Below are positions 9,472 through 19,519 of a DNA stretch of 64,000 nt, in pieces (position 1 is the first letter of the stretch; each line of letters opens with the position of its first letter). The position numbers and the translations under genes are program-made. The notes beneath the pieces were generated by a model. That model was not told the DNA's origin and did not search any database. It worked only from the letters and a program-made list of their open reading frames with translations. The stretch lies in assembly GCF_001693755.1 (NCBI RefSeq), contig NZ_LYST01000038.1, positions 1 to 64,000 of the forward strand, written 5' to 3'. The stretch is from Gilliamella sp. wkB171 (lineage in GTDB: Bacteria; Pseudomonadota; Gammaproteobacteria; Enterobacterales; Orbaceae).

Positions 9472-10281
9472 ATGCCTGAATTACCTGAAGTTGAAACAAC
9501 CAAAAGAGGGATTCTGCCTTATCTTAAAGGACAAACCATTAAGCAAATTGTTGTTCGGCAACCTAAATTGCGTTGGCCTATAAGTGAAGCTATTTTTAAC
9601 GCTCATGGCCAAGAAATTTTAGATGTAAAACGACGGGCAAAGTATTTGTTGCTCCAGTTACCTAATAATTGGATTATTATTCATTTAGGTATGTCTGGTA
9701 GTTTAAGGGTGTTATTAAATCCTCAACAAGCTGCTAAACATGATCACGTAGACTTAACTCTTGAAAACGGTGTGATATTACGTTATACCGACCCAAGGCG
9801 TTTTGGTTCTTGGCTTTGGGCAAAAAAACTTGACCACGTTACTCAATTACTGCATCTAGGCCCTGAACCATTAAGTGATGAATTGACTGCCAAATATTTA
9901 TTCTCAAAAGCTCAAAATCGGCATGTGCCAATTAAAACGTTCATTATGGATAACCATATAGTCGTGGGGGTTGGTAACATTTATGCTTCAGAATCACTGT
10001 TTATGGCAAAAATAAACCCTAATCGTAAAGTAAATACTTTATCTTTATTCGAATTTGAACAGTTAGTGATAGCTATTAAACATGTTTTGTCTAAATCGAT
10101 TGAACAAGGTGGTACAACCCTTAAAGATTTTCTTCAATCAGATGGTAAGCCTGGCTATTTTGCTCAAAAATTGCAAGTGTATGGTCGAGATGGCGAAAAA
10201 TGTTATCTTTGCCAAACCGAAATAAAGTCACAAAAAATAGGGCAACGTAATACATTTTATTGTGAGATATGCCAAAAATGA
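9472..10281 (+). CDS. mutM: MutM, formamidopyrimidine-DNA glycosylase
   Basis: A 269-residue Fpg protein of standard length. It starts [10 protein letters not shown], giving the catalytic Pro2 and Glu3, has the conserved Lys in KRRAKYLL, the helix-two-turn-helix segment GVGNIYASE, and a C-terminal zinc finger (CYLC...CEIC). It removes 8-oxoguanine and formamidopyrimidines and cuts the abasic site. It begins 10 bases after mrcB, so it is probably translated from the mrcB transcript, a pairing different from E. coli. Confidence 0.97.
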   Translation: MPELPEVETTKRGILPYLKGQTIKQIVVRQPKLRWPISEAIFNAHGQEILDVKRRAKYLLLQLPNNWIIIHLGMSGSLRVLLNPQQAAKHDHVDLTLENGVILRYTDPRRFGSWLWAKKLDHVTQLLHLGPEPLSDELTAKYLFSKAQNRHVPIKTFIMDNHIVVGVGNIYASESLFMAKINPNRKVNTLSLFEFEQLVIAIKHVLSKSIEQGGTTLKDFLQSDGKPGYFAQKLQVYGRDGEKCYLCQTEIKSQKIGQRNTFYCEICQK

Positions 10282-10707
10282 TTATTTTATAATAATAAAT
10301 CATTATGTTATGTTTTTGTTGTTTATATATAACAACTGATATTTTTGAACTGGACAATCAAATAATTTTGTCTAAATATTGTATATTATTCCTCTTTAAA
10401 CCTTAATAAAATCGGATTAGTATATACACCTAATCACTTAGTCATAATTGTTAATCTTAAATGTATTGATAATAGCTAGTAGGTAAAAAGTTAATATTTT
10501 GAAAATCTTTTTATTTTGAAGAGTATGGACTTGTTACGCGATATCGGCTATCTTTCTGACTATAAAAGTTTTAATCTTTTATAAAGTTTAATATATAGTA
10601 CTAAATGATTGTAATATATTAAAAAATCACGGATTTTTCTTGCGCGTTATTTCTTGTTTGCATTTATTTTTAACGCAATTTATTTTGTTTTTATTAAGGA
10701 ATCTAAG
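10282..10707. other. Intergenic region between mutM and tolB
   Basis: These 426 bases are very AT-rich and contain no gene I can support. A small inverted repeat, ATAAAAG/CTTTTAT, occurs near 10561-10581. The tolB ribosome site AAGGA is at 10696-10700. An in-frame upstream ATG at 10654 adds 18 residues absent from TolB proteins and has no ribosome site. tolQ, tolR and tolA, which precede tolB in most relatives, are not here. Confidence 0.6.
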
Positions 10708-12006
10708 ATGATCAAATTTGCTTCTCGCTTTTTGATAACTTTTTTTGTGTTATTTTATACAATGATTGCGAATGCAGAAGTTCGCATTATTATTACCGAT
10801 GGCGTTAGTACTGCTAAGCCAATAGCTGTGGTGCCTTTTAAATGGACGGGTTCGGGCGAGCCTCCACAATTTATAGAAGACATCGTTGCTTCAGATTTAC
10901 GTAATAGTGGTAAATTTAATCCTATTGATGTGAGCAGCATGCCACAAAGACCAACATCACCTTCAGAAGTTAACCCTGCATTATGGAGTAAACTAGGTGT
11001 TTCTGCCGTAGTTGTGGGCACTATTCAACCTGATGCCTCTGGAAAATATCTTATCAGTTACCAATTAATTGATACCGTAACTCGCCCAGGTGCGGTATTA
11101 GCTCAAAATCAATACTCTATCGAAAAACGTTGGTTACGTTATGCTGCACATACAGCTAGTGATGAAATTTTCGAATCACTAACTGGTATCAAAGGTGCAT
11201 TTAGAACGCGTATAGCTTATGTTGTAAAAACAACTAAAGGACCGTTTACTCACGAATTGCGAGTATCTGATTATGATGGCTTTGATCAAATGACAGTACA
11301 TCGTTCTAAGGAACCATTAATGTCACCAGCTTGGTCACCAGATGGAAAAAAATTAGCGTATGTAACTTTTGAGGGTGGTCATTCATCATTAGTAATCAGA
11401 ACACTAGATAGTGGGGCTTCTGAAACTGTTGCTTCTTTCCCTAAACATAACGGTGCGCCTGCATTTTCTCCTGATGGTAGTAAATTAGCGTTCGCCTTAT
11501 CTAAAGATGGGAGTTTGAATTTGTATGTTATGAATTTGGGCTCTAAAAAAATCACACAAATTACATCAGGTCGCAGTAATGATACTGAACCATCATGGAT
11601 GCCAGATAGCCAAACTATTGTTTATACATCAGATCAGGCAGGTAGACCTCAACTTTATAGTATCAATATTAATGGTGGAACATCACAACGCTTAACATGG
11701 GATAATACCCAAAATCAAAATGCTCGCGTTGCACCAGACGGTTCTTTCATTGCAATGATTTCGACTAATAATGGTGAACAACATATTACTCGTTATGATA
11801 TGTCAACAAGTACTTATCAACGTTTAACTGATACATTCTTAGATGAAACACCAAGTATTGCACCGAATGGTACTATGATCATCTATAGTTCAACACAAGG
11901 ATTAGGTACAATTTTGAATTTGGTTTCAACTGATGGTAACTTCAAAGCTAAATTACCAGCAACTGACGGACAGGTGAAATTCCCTGCTTGGTCACCTTAT
12001 TTATAA
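10708..12006 (+). CDS. tolB: TolB, periplasmic beta-propeller of the Tol-Pal system
   Basis: A 432-residue protein from the ATG at 10708. A signal peptide ends at ANA before EVRIIITDG, then comes the N-terminal domain and a six-bladed propeller with repeats such as [17 protein letters not shown] and [16 protein letters not shown]. It ends KFPAWSPYL exactly as in E. coli. TolB links Pal to the TolQRA motor during outer-membrane constriction at division. The start is chosen for AAGGA at 10696-10700 and a proper signal peptide. pal and cpoB follow in the usual order. Confidence 0.96.
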   Translation: MIKFASRFLITFFVLFYTMIANAEVRIIITDGVSTAKPIAVVPFKWTGSGEPPQFIEDIVASDLRNSGKFNPIDVSSMPQRPTSPSEVNPALWSKLGVSAVVVGTIQPDASGKYLISYQLIDTVTRPGAVLAQNQYSIEKRWLRYAAHTASDEIFESLTGIKGAFRTRIAYVVKTTKGPFTHELRVSDYDGFDQMTVHRSKEPLMSPAWSPDGKKLAYVTFEGGHSSLVIRTLDSGASETVASFPKHNGAPAFSPDGSKLAFALSKDGSLNLYVMNLGSKKITQITSGRSNDTEPSWMPDSQTIVYTSDQAGRPQLYSININGGTSQRLTWDNTQNQNARVAPDGSFIAMISTNNGEQHITRYDMSTSTYQRLTDTFLDETPSIAPNGTMIIYSSTQGLGTILNLVSTDGNFKAKLPATDGQVKFPAWSPYL

Positions 12007-12063
12007 GAAGAGATTAAAATTTAATCGATATTATGAATATTAAAATTGTACAAAATGTTAGGT

Positions 12064-12122
12064 CGTTATAATATATAACGCTAATCTGACTAATTAGTAA
12101 TAATTGTTACTGAGTAGTCAGA
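12064..12122 (+). promoter_or_regulatory. Two tandem hairpins between tolB and pal
   Basis: Hairpin 1 is a perfect inverted repeat, CGTTATA (12064-12070) with TATAACG (12074-12080). Hairpin 2 spans 12085-12122 with 16-base arms, 14 of them matching, around the six-base loop TAATTG. Neither is followed by a T run, so they are not standard terminators. They lie 50-108 bases before pal and could stabilise pal mRNA, trim the transcript, or (hairpin 1) be an operator. Confidence 0.5.
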
Positions 12123-12171
12123 TAAATAAAATATAAATAATAATTTATTCAAACACAAAGGAGTTAATACA

Positions 12172-12654
12172 ATGCAATTTTCTAAATTTCTTAAAGTAGC
12201 TGCGGTTGCTTTACCATTAATCGCACTTACTGCATGTTCATCAAGCAAAAGCAGTAATGCTGGCGGTAGTGCAAACGGTTCTTTATCAAAAGAAGCTTTA
12301 GAACAACTTCACAGATTACAACAAACTAATACTGTATATTTTGATTTTGATAAATATAATGTTAAATCTGAATATACTACATTATTAAATGCACATGCAG
12401 AATTTATGCGTGCAAATTCTTCTGTAAACGTAGTTGTTGAAGGTCATGCCGATGAACGCGGTACACCAGAATACAATATCGCTTTAGGTGAACGTCGTGC
12501 TGACGCAGTTAAATCATACCTACAAGGTAATGGTGTTTCTGGCTCACAAGTACAAGTAGTATCATATGGTAAAGAAAAACCAGCTGTATTAGGTCATGAC
12601 GAAGCAGCTTATGCTAAAAACCGTCGTGCTGTAGTAACCTACCCTGGTTATTAA
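12172..12654 (+). CDS. pal: Pal, peptidoglycan-associated outer-membrane lipoprotein
   Basis: A 160-residue lipoprotein with signal peptide and lipobox LTAC (Cys about residue 22), a short Ser/Gly/Asn-rich linker, and an OmpA-C domain with [10 protein letters not shown] and the peptidoglycan-binding block [20 protein letters not shown]. It tethers the outer membrane to peptidoglycan and partners TolB. A strong ribosome site, AAAGGAG, precedes the start. Confidence 0.98.
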   Translation: MQFSKFLKVAAVALPLIALTACSSSKSSNAGGSANGSLSKEALEQLHRLQQTNTVYFDFDKYNVKSEYTTLLNAHAEFMRANSSVNVVVEGHADERGTPEYNIALGERRADAVKSYLQGNGVSGSQVQVVSYGKEKPAVLGHDEAAYAKNRRAVVTYPGY

Positions 12655-12665
12655 TAGCTTGTGAT

Positions 12666-12694
12666 AACGGCTGATAATTCAGCCGTTTTATTTT
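12666..12694 (+). terminator. Intrinsic terminator between pal and cpoB
   Basis: A perfect 9-bp stem, AACGGCTGA (12666-12674) with TCAGCCGTT (12679-12687), loop TAAT, then TTATTTT. It starts 11 bases after the pal stop and 52 bases before the cpoB start, so it should attenuate read-through into cpoB. Confidence 0.8.
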
Positions 12695-12717
12695 AAAGTT
12701 CACGCCGAGTATATAAT

Positions 12718-13461
12718 ATGTATAAAAAAACACTCATATTGTTCTTATTTCTTTTGTTTACCGGTTATGGTTGTGCTGCTGGTAGTTCTGAGCTAGATAG
12801 AACGGTTCAAGCTCAAGGTCAATTATTAATACAAAATCAGCAACAAATTAGTGATTTACAATCAGATTTGGATACACTTCGTGGTCAATTGGAAGAAACT
12901 AAATACCAACTCAACCAAACTATAGAACGTCAAAAGATGATTCTTCAACAAATGGTTGGTGGTTCAGGATTCTCATCAAATACTAATTCTTCACAAGATA
13001 ATTCGTCTTCACCTGCATCCGCTCCATCTACTGATTCTCAATCAGCTACGCCATCTTCAGACTTATCAAGTTGGACAACGTCAGGTAATGATAAAGCCGA
13101 TTATAACTTTATCATGCAATATGTTTCTGAGGGTAAACAAAACAGTGATTCTATCGCTGCTTTTCAAAAGTTCATTGACGCTTATCCAAAGTCAAGTTAC
13201 CTAGCTAATGCAAATTATTGGCTAGGTCAACTTTACTATAAAGAAGGGAAAAAAGATAAAGCATCGTTTTATTATGCGACAGTCGTAAAAGATTTTTCAG
13301 CTTCTCCTAAAGCGGCAGATAGCCTTTATAAGGTCGGTATAATTTTATTGGATAAAGGCGATAAAAAAACTGCTAAAACCGTTTTCCAACAAGTTGTCAG
13401 TAAATATCCTAAAGATAAAAATACCGTTGATCTTGCTAATAAAAAATTAGCATCACTTTAG
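12718..13461 (+). CDS. cpoB: CpoB (YbgF), Tol-Pal-associated cell-division coordinator
   Basis: A 247-residue periplasmic protein: signal peptide (about residues 1-20), a trimerising coiled coil (about 25-85, with QLNQTIERQKMILQQ), a Ser/Thr-rich linker (about 87-125) and a C-terminal TPR domain with NYWLGQLYYKEGKKDKA. In E. coli CpoB adjusts PBP1b activity and links it to the Tol machine; the PBP1b gene is also in this window. The sequence GYGC near the signal-peptide end looks slightly like a lipobox but lacks Leu at -3, so I favour ordinary cleavage. Confidence 0.92.
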   Translation: MYKKTLILFLFLLFTGYGCAAGSSELDRTVQAQGQLLIQNQQQISDLQSDLDTLRGQLEETKYQLNQTIERQKMILQQMVGGSGFSSNTNSSQDNSSSPASAPSTDSQSATPSSDLSSWTTSGNDKADYNFIMQYVSEGKQNSDSIAAFQKFIDAYPKSSYLANANYWLGQLYYKEGKKDKASFYYATVVKDFSASPKAADSLYKVGIILLDKGDKKTAKTVFQQVVSKYPKDKNTVDLANKKLASL

Positions 13462-13598
13462 TAAAATGTATAAATAACCAGCTATTGGATGCAAAAAGCA
13501 AGAAAAGGGTTGCACTGCTTGAGAATAGTAAGTAATATAGCAACCCGAAATTGCTTGTAACTTTAATTCTAAAGCACATTGCAGTTTTTATCTAAAAT

Positions 13599-13674
13599 GG
13601 GTTGTTAGCTCAGTCGGTAGAGCAGCGGACTTTTAATCCGTTTGTCGAGCGTTCGAATCGCTCACGACCCACCA
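13599..13674 (+). tRNA. lysT: tRNA-Lys (TTT)
   Basis: A 76-nt cloverleaf with encoded CCA; anticodon TTT in the loop CTTTTAA. Acceptor arms GGGTTGT and ACGACCC pair with one wobble. A lysine tRNA directly after cpoB is also the E. coli arrangement. A 7-base inverted repeat, GGGTTGC/GCAACCC (13507-13513, 13540-13546), lies in the leader. Confidence 0.97.
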
Positions 13675-14338
13675 TCTTTCTTTTGATATTTCAAATACCA
13701 AAACAGACCAATTTAAAAAATATTAAACTCCAGTGAATCAGTTCGATATTAATTAGTTTAGAATAGATTTCAACTTTACTTAGTATTAGACTTGAATAGC
13801 TAAAGTAAACATTTTTATTCAGTGAAATTATCCTGCAAGCTAAAAAATATTACTAAAAATAGTATTTTTTGAGTAATCACCTAACTTAAACCTCATGCCC
13901 TATTTTCTATGAGCTTGATTCATTTTTATAACGATAAAAAAACCTATTAATAAAGATAAATACTTATCTGATGTCACTAAAAATTGAGGTTACTTTGGTA
14001 TTGGTTATCTACCTCATAAAAATAGGTTTATAGGATTAAAAATCAATAATAATAATCAATCTAAATGCTCTGGATTTACAGTATAAAATGAAAGTTGTAG
14101 GTTTATTTATCGCGATTTTTATAAGCCTTGTTCGTTTTAACTAACTTGTTAGGTAAAGAATATTAACGTTGAAGTCGTATGTCTGGTAAGCCATGCGCCT
14201 TTATTATGACGGTAAGTTATAAATATAGGGTGCTGTAGTTTGCTAAATGATTGATAGATTTTATAGTGTGTTTATTGATTGATTTCAATTCAGACTAAAG
14301 TTGAAAACAGAAAGCTGCAACTCATTGATACAATGTCT
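13675..14338. other. Gene-free region between tRNA-Lys and pepT
   Basis: About 660 bases with no supportable gene. An AT-only bulged hairpin at 13842-13870 (TAAAAAATA and TATTTTTT arms) could end transcripts from either side. I find no tRNA, no repeat family and no recognisable decayed gene. Confidence 0.5.
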
Positions 14339-14370
14339 AATTAAAGAGGGAATAATTTCCCTCTTTAATT
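14339..14370 (-). terminator. Terminator after pepT
   Basis: A perfect inverted repeat, AATTAAAGAGGGAA (14339-14352) with TTCCCTCTTTAATT (14357-14370), loop TAAT, seven bases past the pepT stop on the minus strand. The A/T-rich outer stem supplies the terminal T residues in either direction. Confidence 0.7.
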
Positions 14371-14376
14371 AGATGA

Positions 14377-15606
14377 TCAAACTTTATTTGCTAATTCGAT
14401 GATTTTCATTGTTACTTCAAATGATTTAAGGAACGATGATAATGGTAAAAATTCAAAGCAAGAGTGAAAGTTATGAGCACCTGTAAAATAATTAGGTGTG
14501 GTTAATCCTCTGGCTGATAGTGCCGAACCATCAGTACCACCACGCATAGCAATAGTATTAGGCTCAATATTCAATTGTTCAAATGATTGATAAATTAAAT
14601 CGATACAGCGACGATCATCACCTAAATAGTTGGCAATATTACTGTAAGTGTCTGTAATTTTACATTCAATTTTAGCTCTTGGATATTTACGACTAATAAA
14701 GTCTACTACGTCTTGAATATATGCTTTACGAGCTTGATATTTTGCTAAATCAAAGTCACGAATACTCATTTTTAGTGTCGTAGTACTTTGGTTACCAACG
14801 ATATCATTAAACCAAAAATAGCCTTCTTTACCTTCTGTGTGTTCAGGGGTTTCGAAACTGTCAAAACAATTAATAATATCATTTGCAACGCGTATAGGAT
14901 TGATTAATACATTTTTAGCTGACATTGGGTGGGCAGATACCCCTGTAATATCAATGATTGCTGAGCCAGCATTAAATGTTTCGTACACCACTTCACCCAA
15001 CTCACAACAATCAATAGTATAAGCAAAGTCAGGTTTGAAACGGTTCAAATCAAGTTTTTTAGCACCATTTAAACCGACTTCTTCATCAGGTACAAAAGCC
15101 ACATAGATATCACCATGAGTACAATTTTGTTTTTGTAACTGATCTAACATTGTCATAACTATTGCAATTGCAGATTTGTTATCTGCACCTAGAACACTTG
15201 TGCCATCAGTGACAATCAATTCTTGATTAAGGTATTTATTTAATTCAGGGTGTTCATTAACTTTAAACCAGATATCTTTATCTTTATTTAATAAAATATC
15301 TTCACCATTAAAGGTAACTCGCTGAGGGTGAATTTTATCTGATAAGGCTACATCCACCGTATCTAAATGAGCAACATAACCAATGTTAGGCGCATGTGGA
15401 TTATTGCCCGGTAATTTAGCCGTAACAATACTGTGCTCATCAAGATGTACATCTTGCAAATTCAGTTCAATCAGTTCTTGCTTAAGTAATTTAGCTAATT
15501 CGGTTTGTCCCGGAGTAGAAGGTACTTGCGCAGATCCAACTACACTTTGGCTTGGAACACTAACATAACGCAAAAAACGTTCAACTAATTGTTCAGTAAT
15601 ATTCAT
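14377..15606 (-). CDS. pepT: PepT, tripeptide aminopeptidase (M20B)
   Basis: A 409-residue zinc peptidase of normal length. Metal-site motifs are GYVAHLDTVD (about residues 76-85), TSVLGADNKSA (about 135-145), the catalytic PDEEVG (about 173-178) and the C-terminal GAHNFHSCFEFLP. PepT removes the N-terminal residue of tripeptides in the cytoplasm. The gene follows an AbgT-family transporter by 23 bases on the same strand, suggesting import and hydrolysis of one peptide-like substrate class. Confidence 0.95.
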   Translation of the reverse strand: MNITEQLVERFLRYVSVPSQSVVGSAQVPSTPGQTELAKLLKQELIELNLQDVHLDEHSIVTAKLPGNNPHAPNIGYVAHLDTVDVALSDKIHPQRVTFNGEDILLNKDKDIWFKVNEHPELNKYLNQELIVTDGTSVLGADNKSAIAIVMTMLDQLQKQNCTHGDIYVAFVPDEEVGLNGAKKLDLNRFKPDFAYTIDCCELGEVVYETFNAGSAIIDITGVSAHPMSAKNVLINPIRVANDIINCFDSFETPEHTEGKEGYFWFNDIVGNQSTTTLKMSIRDFDLAKYQARKAYIQDVVDFISRKYPRAKIECKITDTYSNIANYLGDDRRCIDLIYQSFEQLNIEPNTIAMRGGTDGSALSARGLTTPNYFTGAHNFHSCFEFLPLSSFLKSFEVTMKIIELANKV

Positions 15607-15629
15607 AATAAAATGACCTCTTATTGGTA

Positions 15630-17189
15630 CTAATTATTTACGGGTGGATAAACGTAACCACTATCAAACCCAATTGGTAGACCTAAGAACCAAAAGAGTA
15701 ACAAGTTTACAGTTAATGCAATAAGCAGCGCGGCAGTATAAGGAATCATCATAGAACTTAATGTGCCCACTCCTGTGTTTTTGCAGTATTGCTGGCAATA
15801 GGCAATAATTAGCGGGTAAAACGCAAACATAGGTGTGCTTACATTCACTGCTGAACTGATACGGTAAGCGGCTTGCGTTAATTCAGGTGAAATACCAACA
15901 GACATCAACATAGGCACAAAAATTGGTGCCAAAATAGCCCATTTAGATGAAGCAGAGGTAATTAACACATTTAACATACTGGTTAAAATGATCACACCAA
16001 ATATTGTTACAACCGAAGGTAGATGTAACGCTTTCAAAAACTCAGCGCCACCAATTGCAATCAATGTGCCTATTTGAGAATTAGAAAACACATATAGAAA
16101 TTGTGCACAAAAGAAAGCAAAAACAATAAAAGGAATAAGTGATTTAGTGATATTTTCCATCGATTTAACAATATCACGAGAAGACTTAAATGCCCCAGTA
16201 ATAAAGCCGTGAATCAATCCCGGAATTGCAAAAAATACAAATAATAATGGCACAATAATTTGCATAATTGGTGCTTTATTACTTGTTAAGCTGCCATCAG
16301 GTGCACGTAATAAAGAGTCTTGTGGTAATAATAAAAGCACTAAACCAGCAGCGATGACTAAAAATACGATTGATGCAACTTTAAATGCTCGATTTTCAAT
16401 AGGGGTGATGGCCGGTGAATCAGCAAGGTTATCTAACTGTAAATCAGTATTTATTGGCATATTTGCATTTAAGCGTGGTTCAACGATTTTATCGGTAACA
16501 AACCAACAAGCTAATAGGACAAAAAAAGTACCGCCAAAACTTAAAAAATAGTTACAAAGCACATTAACTTGATAAGACGGATCGATGATTTGTGCAGCAC
16601 TTTGGGTAAAGCCTTGCATGATAGGATCGATAATTGATGGTGTATAACTTGAACTAAAACCACCTGCTAATCCTGCAAAAGCGGCAGCGATGCCCGCAAG
16701 AGGATGACGACCAGTCGCATAAAACATCATGGCTGATACCGGCATTAAAATAACATAAGCTGAGTCGGACGCAATATGACAAACCATGCTAACAAAAATG
16801 ACTGATGGGGTAACCAATTTTTTAGGTGTAACTGCCAATAACTTTTTTAGCAACACATGAATATAGCCACTACTTTCAGCAATACCAATACCTAATGTTG
16901 CAACGATAGTAATACCAAGAGGTGGAAAGCTAACAAAATTTGGGACCATTTTAGTAAAAAAAGTTACTAAATGATCGGGCGCTAGCATATTAGCGACAAC
17001 TAGTTTTTCTTTGGTAACAGGATTGATGTAATCGAAACTGACAAAAGAAAGTAATAAAGAGGCAATAAAACAGATAACTAAAGCATAAAAGAAAAGTGTT
17101 GTTACATCGGGGATTTTGTTGCCTATTCGTTCAATAGTATTTAAAAAGCCGCCCGTTTTTATAGGTGACGGATTTGTTGTTTGATTCAT
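15630..17189 (-). CDS. AbgT-family transporter
   Basis: A 519-residue polytopic membrane protein of the AbgT family, with the conserved stretches ASDSAYVILMPVSAMMF and GLAGGFSSSYTPSIIDP and about a dozen hydrophobic segments. E. coli AbgT takes up p-aminobenzoyl-glutamate; other members, such as MtrF, are proposed to export sulfonamides, so the substrate is open. It is co-directional with pepT rather than with an AbgAB hydrolase. The divergent gap to murJ (17190-17483) is AT-rich; a 93-codon frame in it looks spurious. Confidence 0.88.
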   Translation of the reverse strand: MNQTTNPSPIKTGGFLNTIERIGNKIPDVTTLFFYALVICFIASLLLSFVSFDYINPVTKEKLVVANMLAPDHLVTFFTKMVPNFVSFPPLGITIVATLGIGIAESSGYIHVLLKKLLAVTPKKLVTPSVIFVSMVCHIASDSAYVILMPVSAMMFYATGRHPLAGIAAAFAGLAGGFSSSYTPSIIDPIMQGFTQSAAQIIDPSYQVNVLCNYFLSFGGTFFVLLACWFVTDKIVEPRLNANMPINTDLQLDNLADSPAITPIENRAFKVASIVFLVIAAGLVLLLLPQDSLLRAPDGSLTSNKAPIMQIIVPLLFVFFAIPGLIHGFITGAFKSSRDIVKSMENITKSLIPFIVFAFFCAQFLYVFSNSQIGTLIAIGGAEFLKALHLPSVVTIFGVIILTSMLNVLITSASSKWAILAPIFVPMLMSVGISPELTQAAYRISSAVNVSTPMFAFYPLIIAYCQQYCKNTGVGTLSSMMIPYTAALLIALTVNLLLFWFLGLPIGFDSGYVYPPVNN

Positions 17190-17483
17190 AAAAAATTTAG
17201 GGTAAATGTTGTTCGAGGCGTCAATTTATCACATATTTATAGTGCAGGTAAATAAGCAAAAGCGTATTGTTTTTATACTTAAGCATTATGTTAACCTTAA
17301 TTATTTTTACATAAGTATGATGTTACTTCGACTTTTTTATAAATTAACTTCGTCATCGTTTGCAAAAATAGCATTTTCTTCAAAACTAAGTTTATTGAAA
17401 AAAGCATGGTGCTTTAAACGAATAGTTTGTAGACTATGTTTCATTGTCAGTGTTAAGTTATATACTTTGTATATAAATCAAAT

Positions 17484-19022
17484 ATGAATCTTTTAAAATC
17501 TTTAGCTGCCGTAAGCTCTATGACAATGGTATCGCGTGTATTAGGATTTGTACGTGATGCTATTATTGCCCGTTTTTTTGGGGCAGGAATGGCAACCGAT
17601 GCGTTTTTTGTTGCTTTCAAATTGCCTAATTTACTTCGACGTATTTTTGCCGAAGGTGCCTTTTCACAAGCTTTTGTGCCAATTTTAGCTGAATATAAAA
17701 ACCAACAAGGTGTTGATGCTACTCGTACATTTGTTGCTTTTGTTGCTGGTTTACTAACATTAGTATTAGCTATAGTGACATTAATAGGCATAGTAACTGC
17801 ACCTTTTGTCATTATGTTAACCGCACCTGGTTTTATGCAAGAGTCTACCGAAAAATTTGAATTGGCCACCAGCTTATTACAAATTACTTTCCCTTATATC
17901 TTTTTTATTTCGCTTGCGTCACTTGCTGGTGCAATACTCAATACTTGGAATCGTTTTTCTGTCCCCGCTTTTGTGCCAACTTTACTCAATGTTAGCATGA
18001 TCATATTTACGCTATTTTTAACGCCTTATTTTAATCCACCGGTGTTAGCATTAGCTATATCAGTAGTCGTTGGGGGCATATTACAATTGCTTTATCAACT
18101 TCCTGCTTTAAAAAAAATTGGTATGCTGGTTTTACCGCGTATTAATTTTAAAGATAACGGTGTTTGGCGTGTATTAAAACAAATGGGGCCAGCAATTTTA
18201 GGGGTTTCTGTTGGGCAAATTTCATTAATTATTAATACTATTTTCGCCTCATTTTTAATTTCTGGTTCGGTTTCTTGGATGTATTATGCCGACCGCTTAA
18301 TGGAATTTCCAGCAGGCGTACTTGGCGTTGCTCTTGGTACAATTTTGTTACCTTCATTAGCTAAAAGCTTTTCGAAAGGTCATCATCAACAATATTCAGA
18401 ATTATTGGATTGGGGATTAAGATTATGCTTTTTACTGGCATTGCCAAGTACAGTGGCGCTTGGGGTTATTTCACGACCTTTGATTTCAACACTTTTTGAA
18501 TATGGGCAATTCACTTTAAATGATACGTTAATGACGCAACGCGCATTAGTTGCTTATTCCATTGGTTTACTTGGTCTAATTTTGATTAAAGTGTTAGCAC
18601 CCGCATTCTATTCCAGACAAGACATTAAAACGCCAGTTAAAATAGCCATTATTACGCTTATTTTAACGCAGCTAATGAATTTAGCGTTTATAGGTCCGCT
18701 ACAACATGCTGGCTTGTCATTATCAATTGGTTTAGCGGCATGTTTTAATGCAGGGTTACTGTTTTGGCAGCTACGTAAAAAACAACTATATCAACCACAA
18801 CCAGGATGGTATAAATTTTTAACTAAAGTTATTATCGCAGTCATTTTAATGTCTATAGTATTATGGTTTGGCGCACAACTATTACCTGATTGGTCAACGG
18901 GTTCAATGCTAATGCGTGTGGCACGATTATTTTTACTAGTCATTGTTGGCGTTTTTGTCTATTTTGCATCACTTATTGCAATGGGTTTTAAATTAAAGCA
19001 TTTTATTAAACGTATTGACTGA
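17484..19022 (+). CDS. murJ: MurJ, lipid II flippase
   Basis: A 512-residue MOP-superfamily protein with about 14 membrane segments. The N-terminal hallmark [19 protein letters not shown] (residues 12-30) and [19 protein letters not shown] (about 49-67) match E. coli MurJ, the essential flippase that moves undecaprenyl-linked peptidoglycan precursor across the inner membrane. It stands alone, transcribed divergently from the AbgT-family gene. Confidence 0.96.
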   Translation: MNLLKSLAAVSSMTMVSRVLGFVRDAIIARFFGAGMATDAFFVAFKLPNLLRRIFAEGAFSQAFVPILAEYKNQQGVDATRTFVAFVAGLLTLVLAIVTLIGIVTAPFVIMLTAPGFMQESTEKFELATSLLQITFPYIFFISLASLAGAILNTWNRFSVPAFVPTLLNVSMIIFTLFLTPYFNPPVLALAISVVVGGILQLLYQLPALKKIGMLVLPRINFKDNGVWRVLKQMGPAILGVSVGQISLIINTIFASFLISGSVSWMYYADRLMEFPAGVLGVALGTILLPSLAKSFSKGHHQQYSELLDWGLRLCFLLALPSTVALGVISRPLISTLFEYGQFTLNDTLMTQRALVAYSIGLLGLILIKVLAPAFYSRQDIKTPVKIAIITLILTQLMNLAFIGPLQHAGLSLSIGLAACFNAGLLFWQLRKKQLYQPQPGWYKFLTKVIIAVILMSIVLWFGAQLLPDWSTGSMLMRVARLFLLVIVGVFVYFASLIAMGFKLKHFIKRID

Positions 19023-19519
19023 TTTATAAAAGTTAATTTACTAAATTATATTAGTAGTTGAACATAAACTATATTATCGGCGAAGTTAGCTTTAAATATT
19101 GCCTGAACATTAGCTAAATGCCGTTATACTTTCATCATCATTATTTAGAATTTAGTCTATGATGTTCTAATTTGGGCTAAATTCTTAATCGTATTTATGC
19201 CAATTTTCCTTTTGATTGATACTTATTAACTGGGCTGACAGCGTAGATTAAGCCGAGAATTAAATTGGCTTTATCAGGATAGATTTTACGAATTTAGACG
19301 TAGCAAATAATCACAACAAATCAGGTATACACAGCATTAAAAATCGATTTTATTTGTTTGCTAAAATAATTATTTGAGCAATAGAGATAATCAAATTTGA
19401 AAAATTTGGACGTCAGTGCAACAAAACAGAAGTTATAAATCACTAAACGCCCAACCCAAAAACTAATTAAAAATTTTTTTAGTTATAATCGTAATAACGA
19501 CAATTTTAAATTACCTTGC
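19023..19519. other. Intergenic region between murJ and ulaG
   Basis: These 497 bases hold no supportable gene. On the minus strand, AACTAA and TTAGTT (19461-19484) form a weak hairpin with an A/T stem followed by TTTTTGG, a possible terminator for the ulaR-ulaG transcript about 35 bases after the ulaG stop. I find nothing else recognisable. Confidence 0.4.

Noticed and set aside
13507-13546. GGGTTGC/GCAACCC inverted repeat before tRNA-Lys as a terminator
   Set aside because: The loop of 26 bases is too long and no T run follows.
17206-17487. 93-codon plus-strand frame before murJ
   Set aside because: No ribosome site, no family likeness, overlaps the murJ start and lies in the AT-rich divergent gap.
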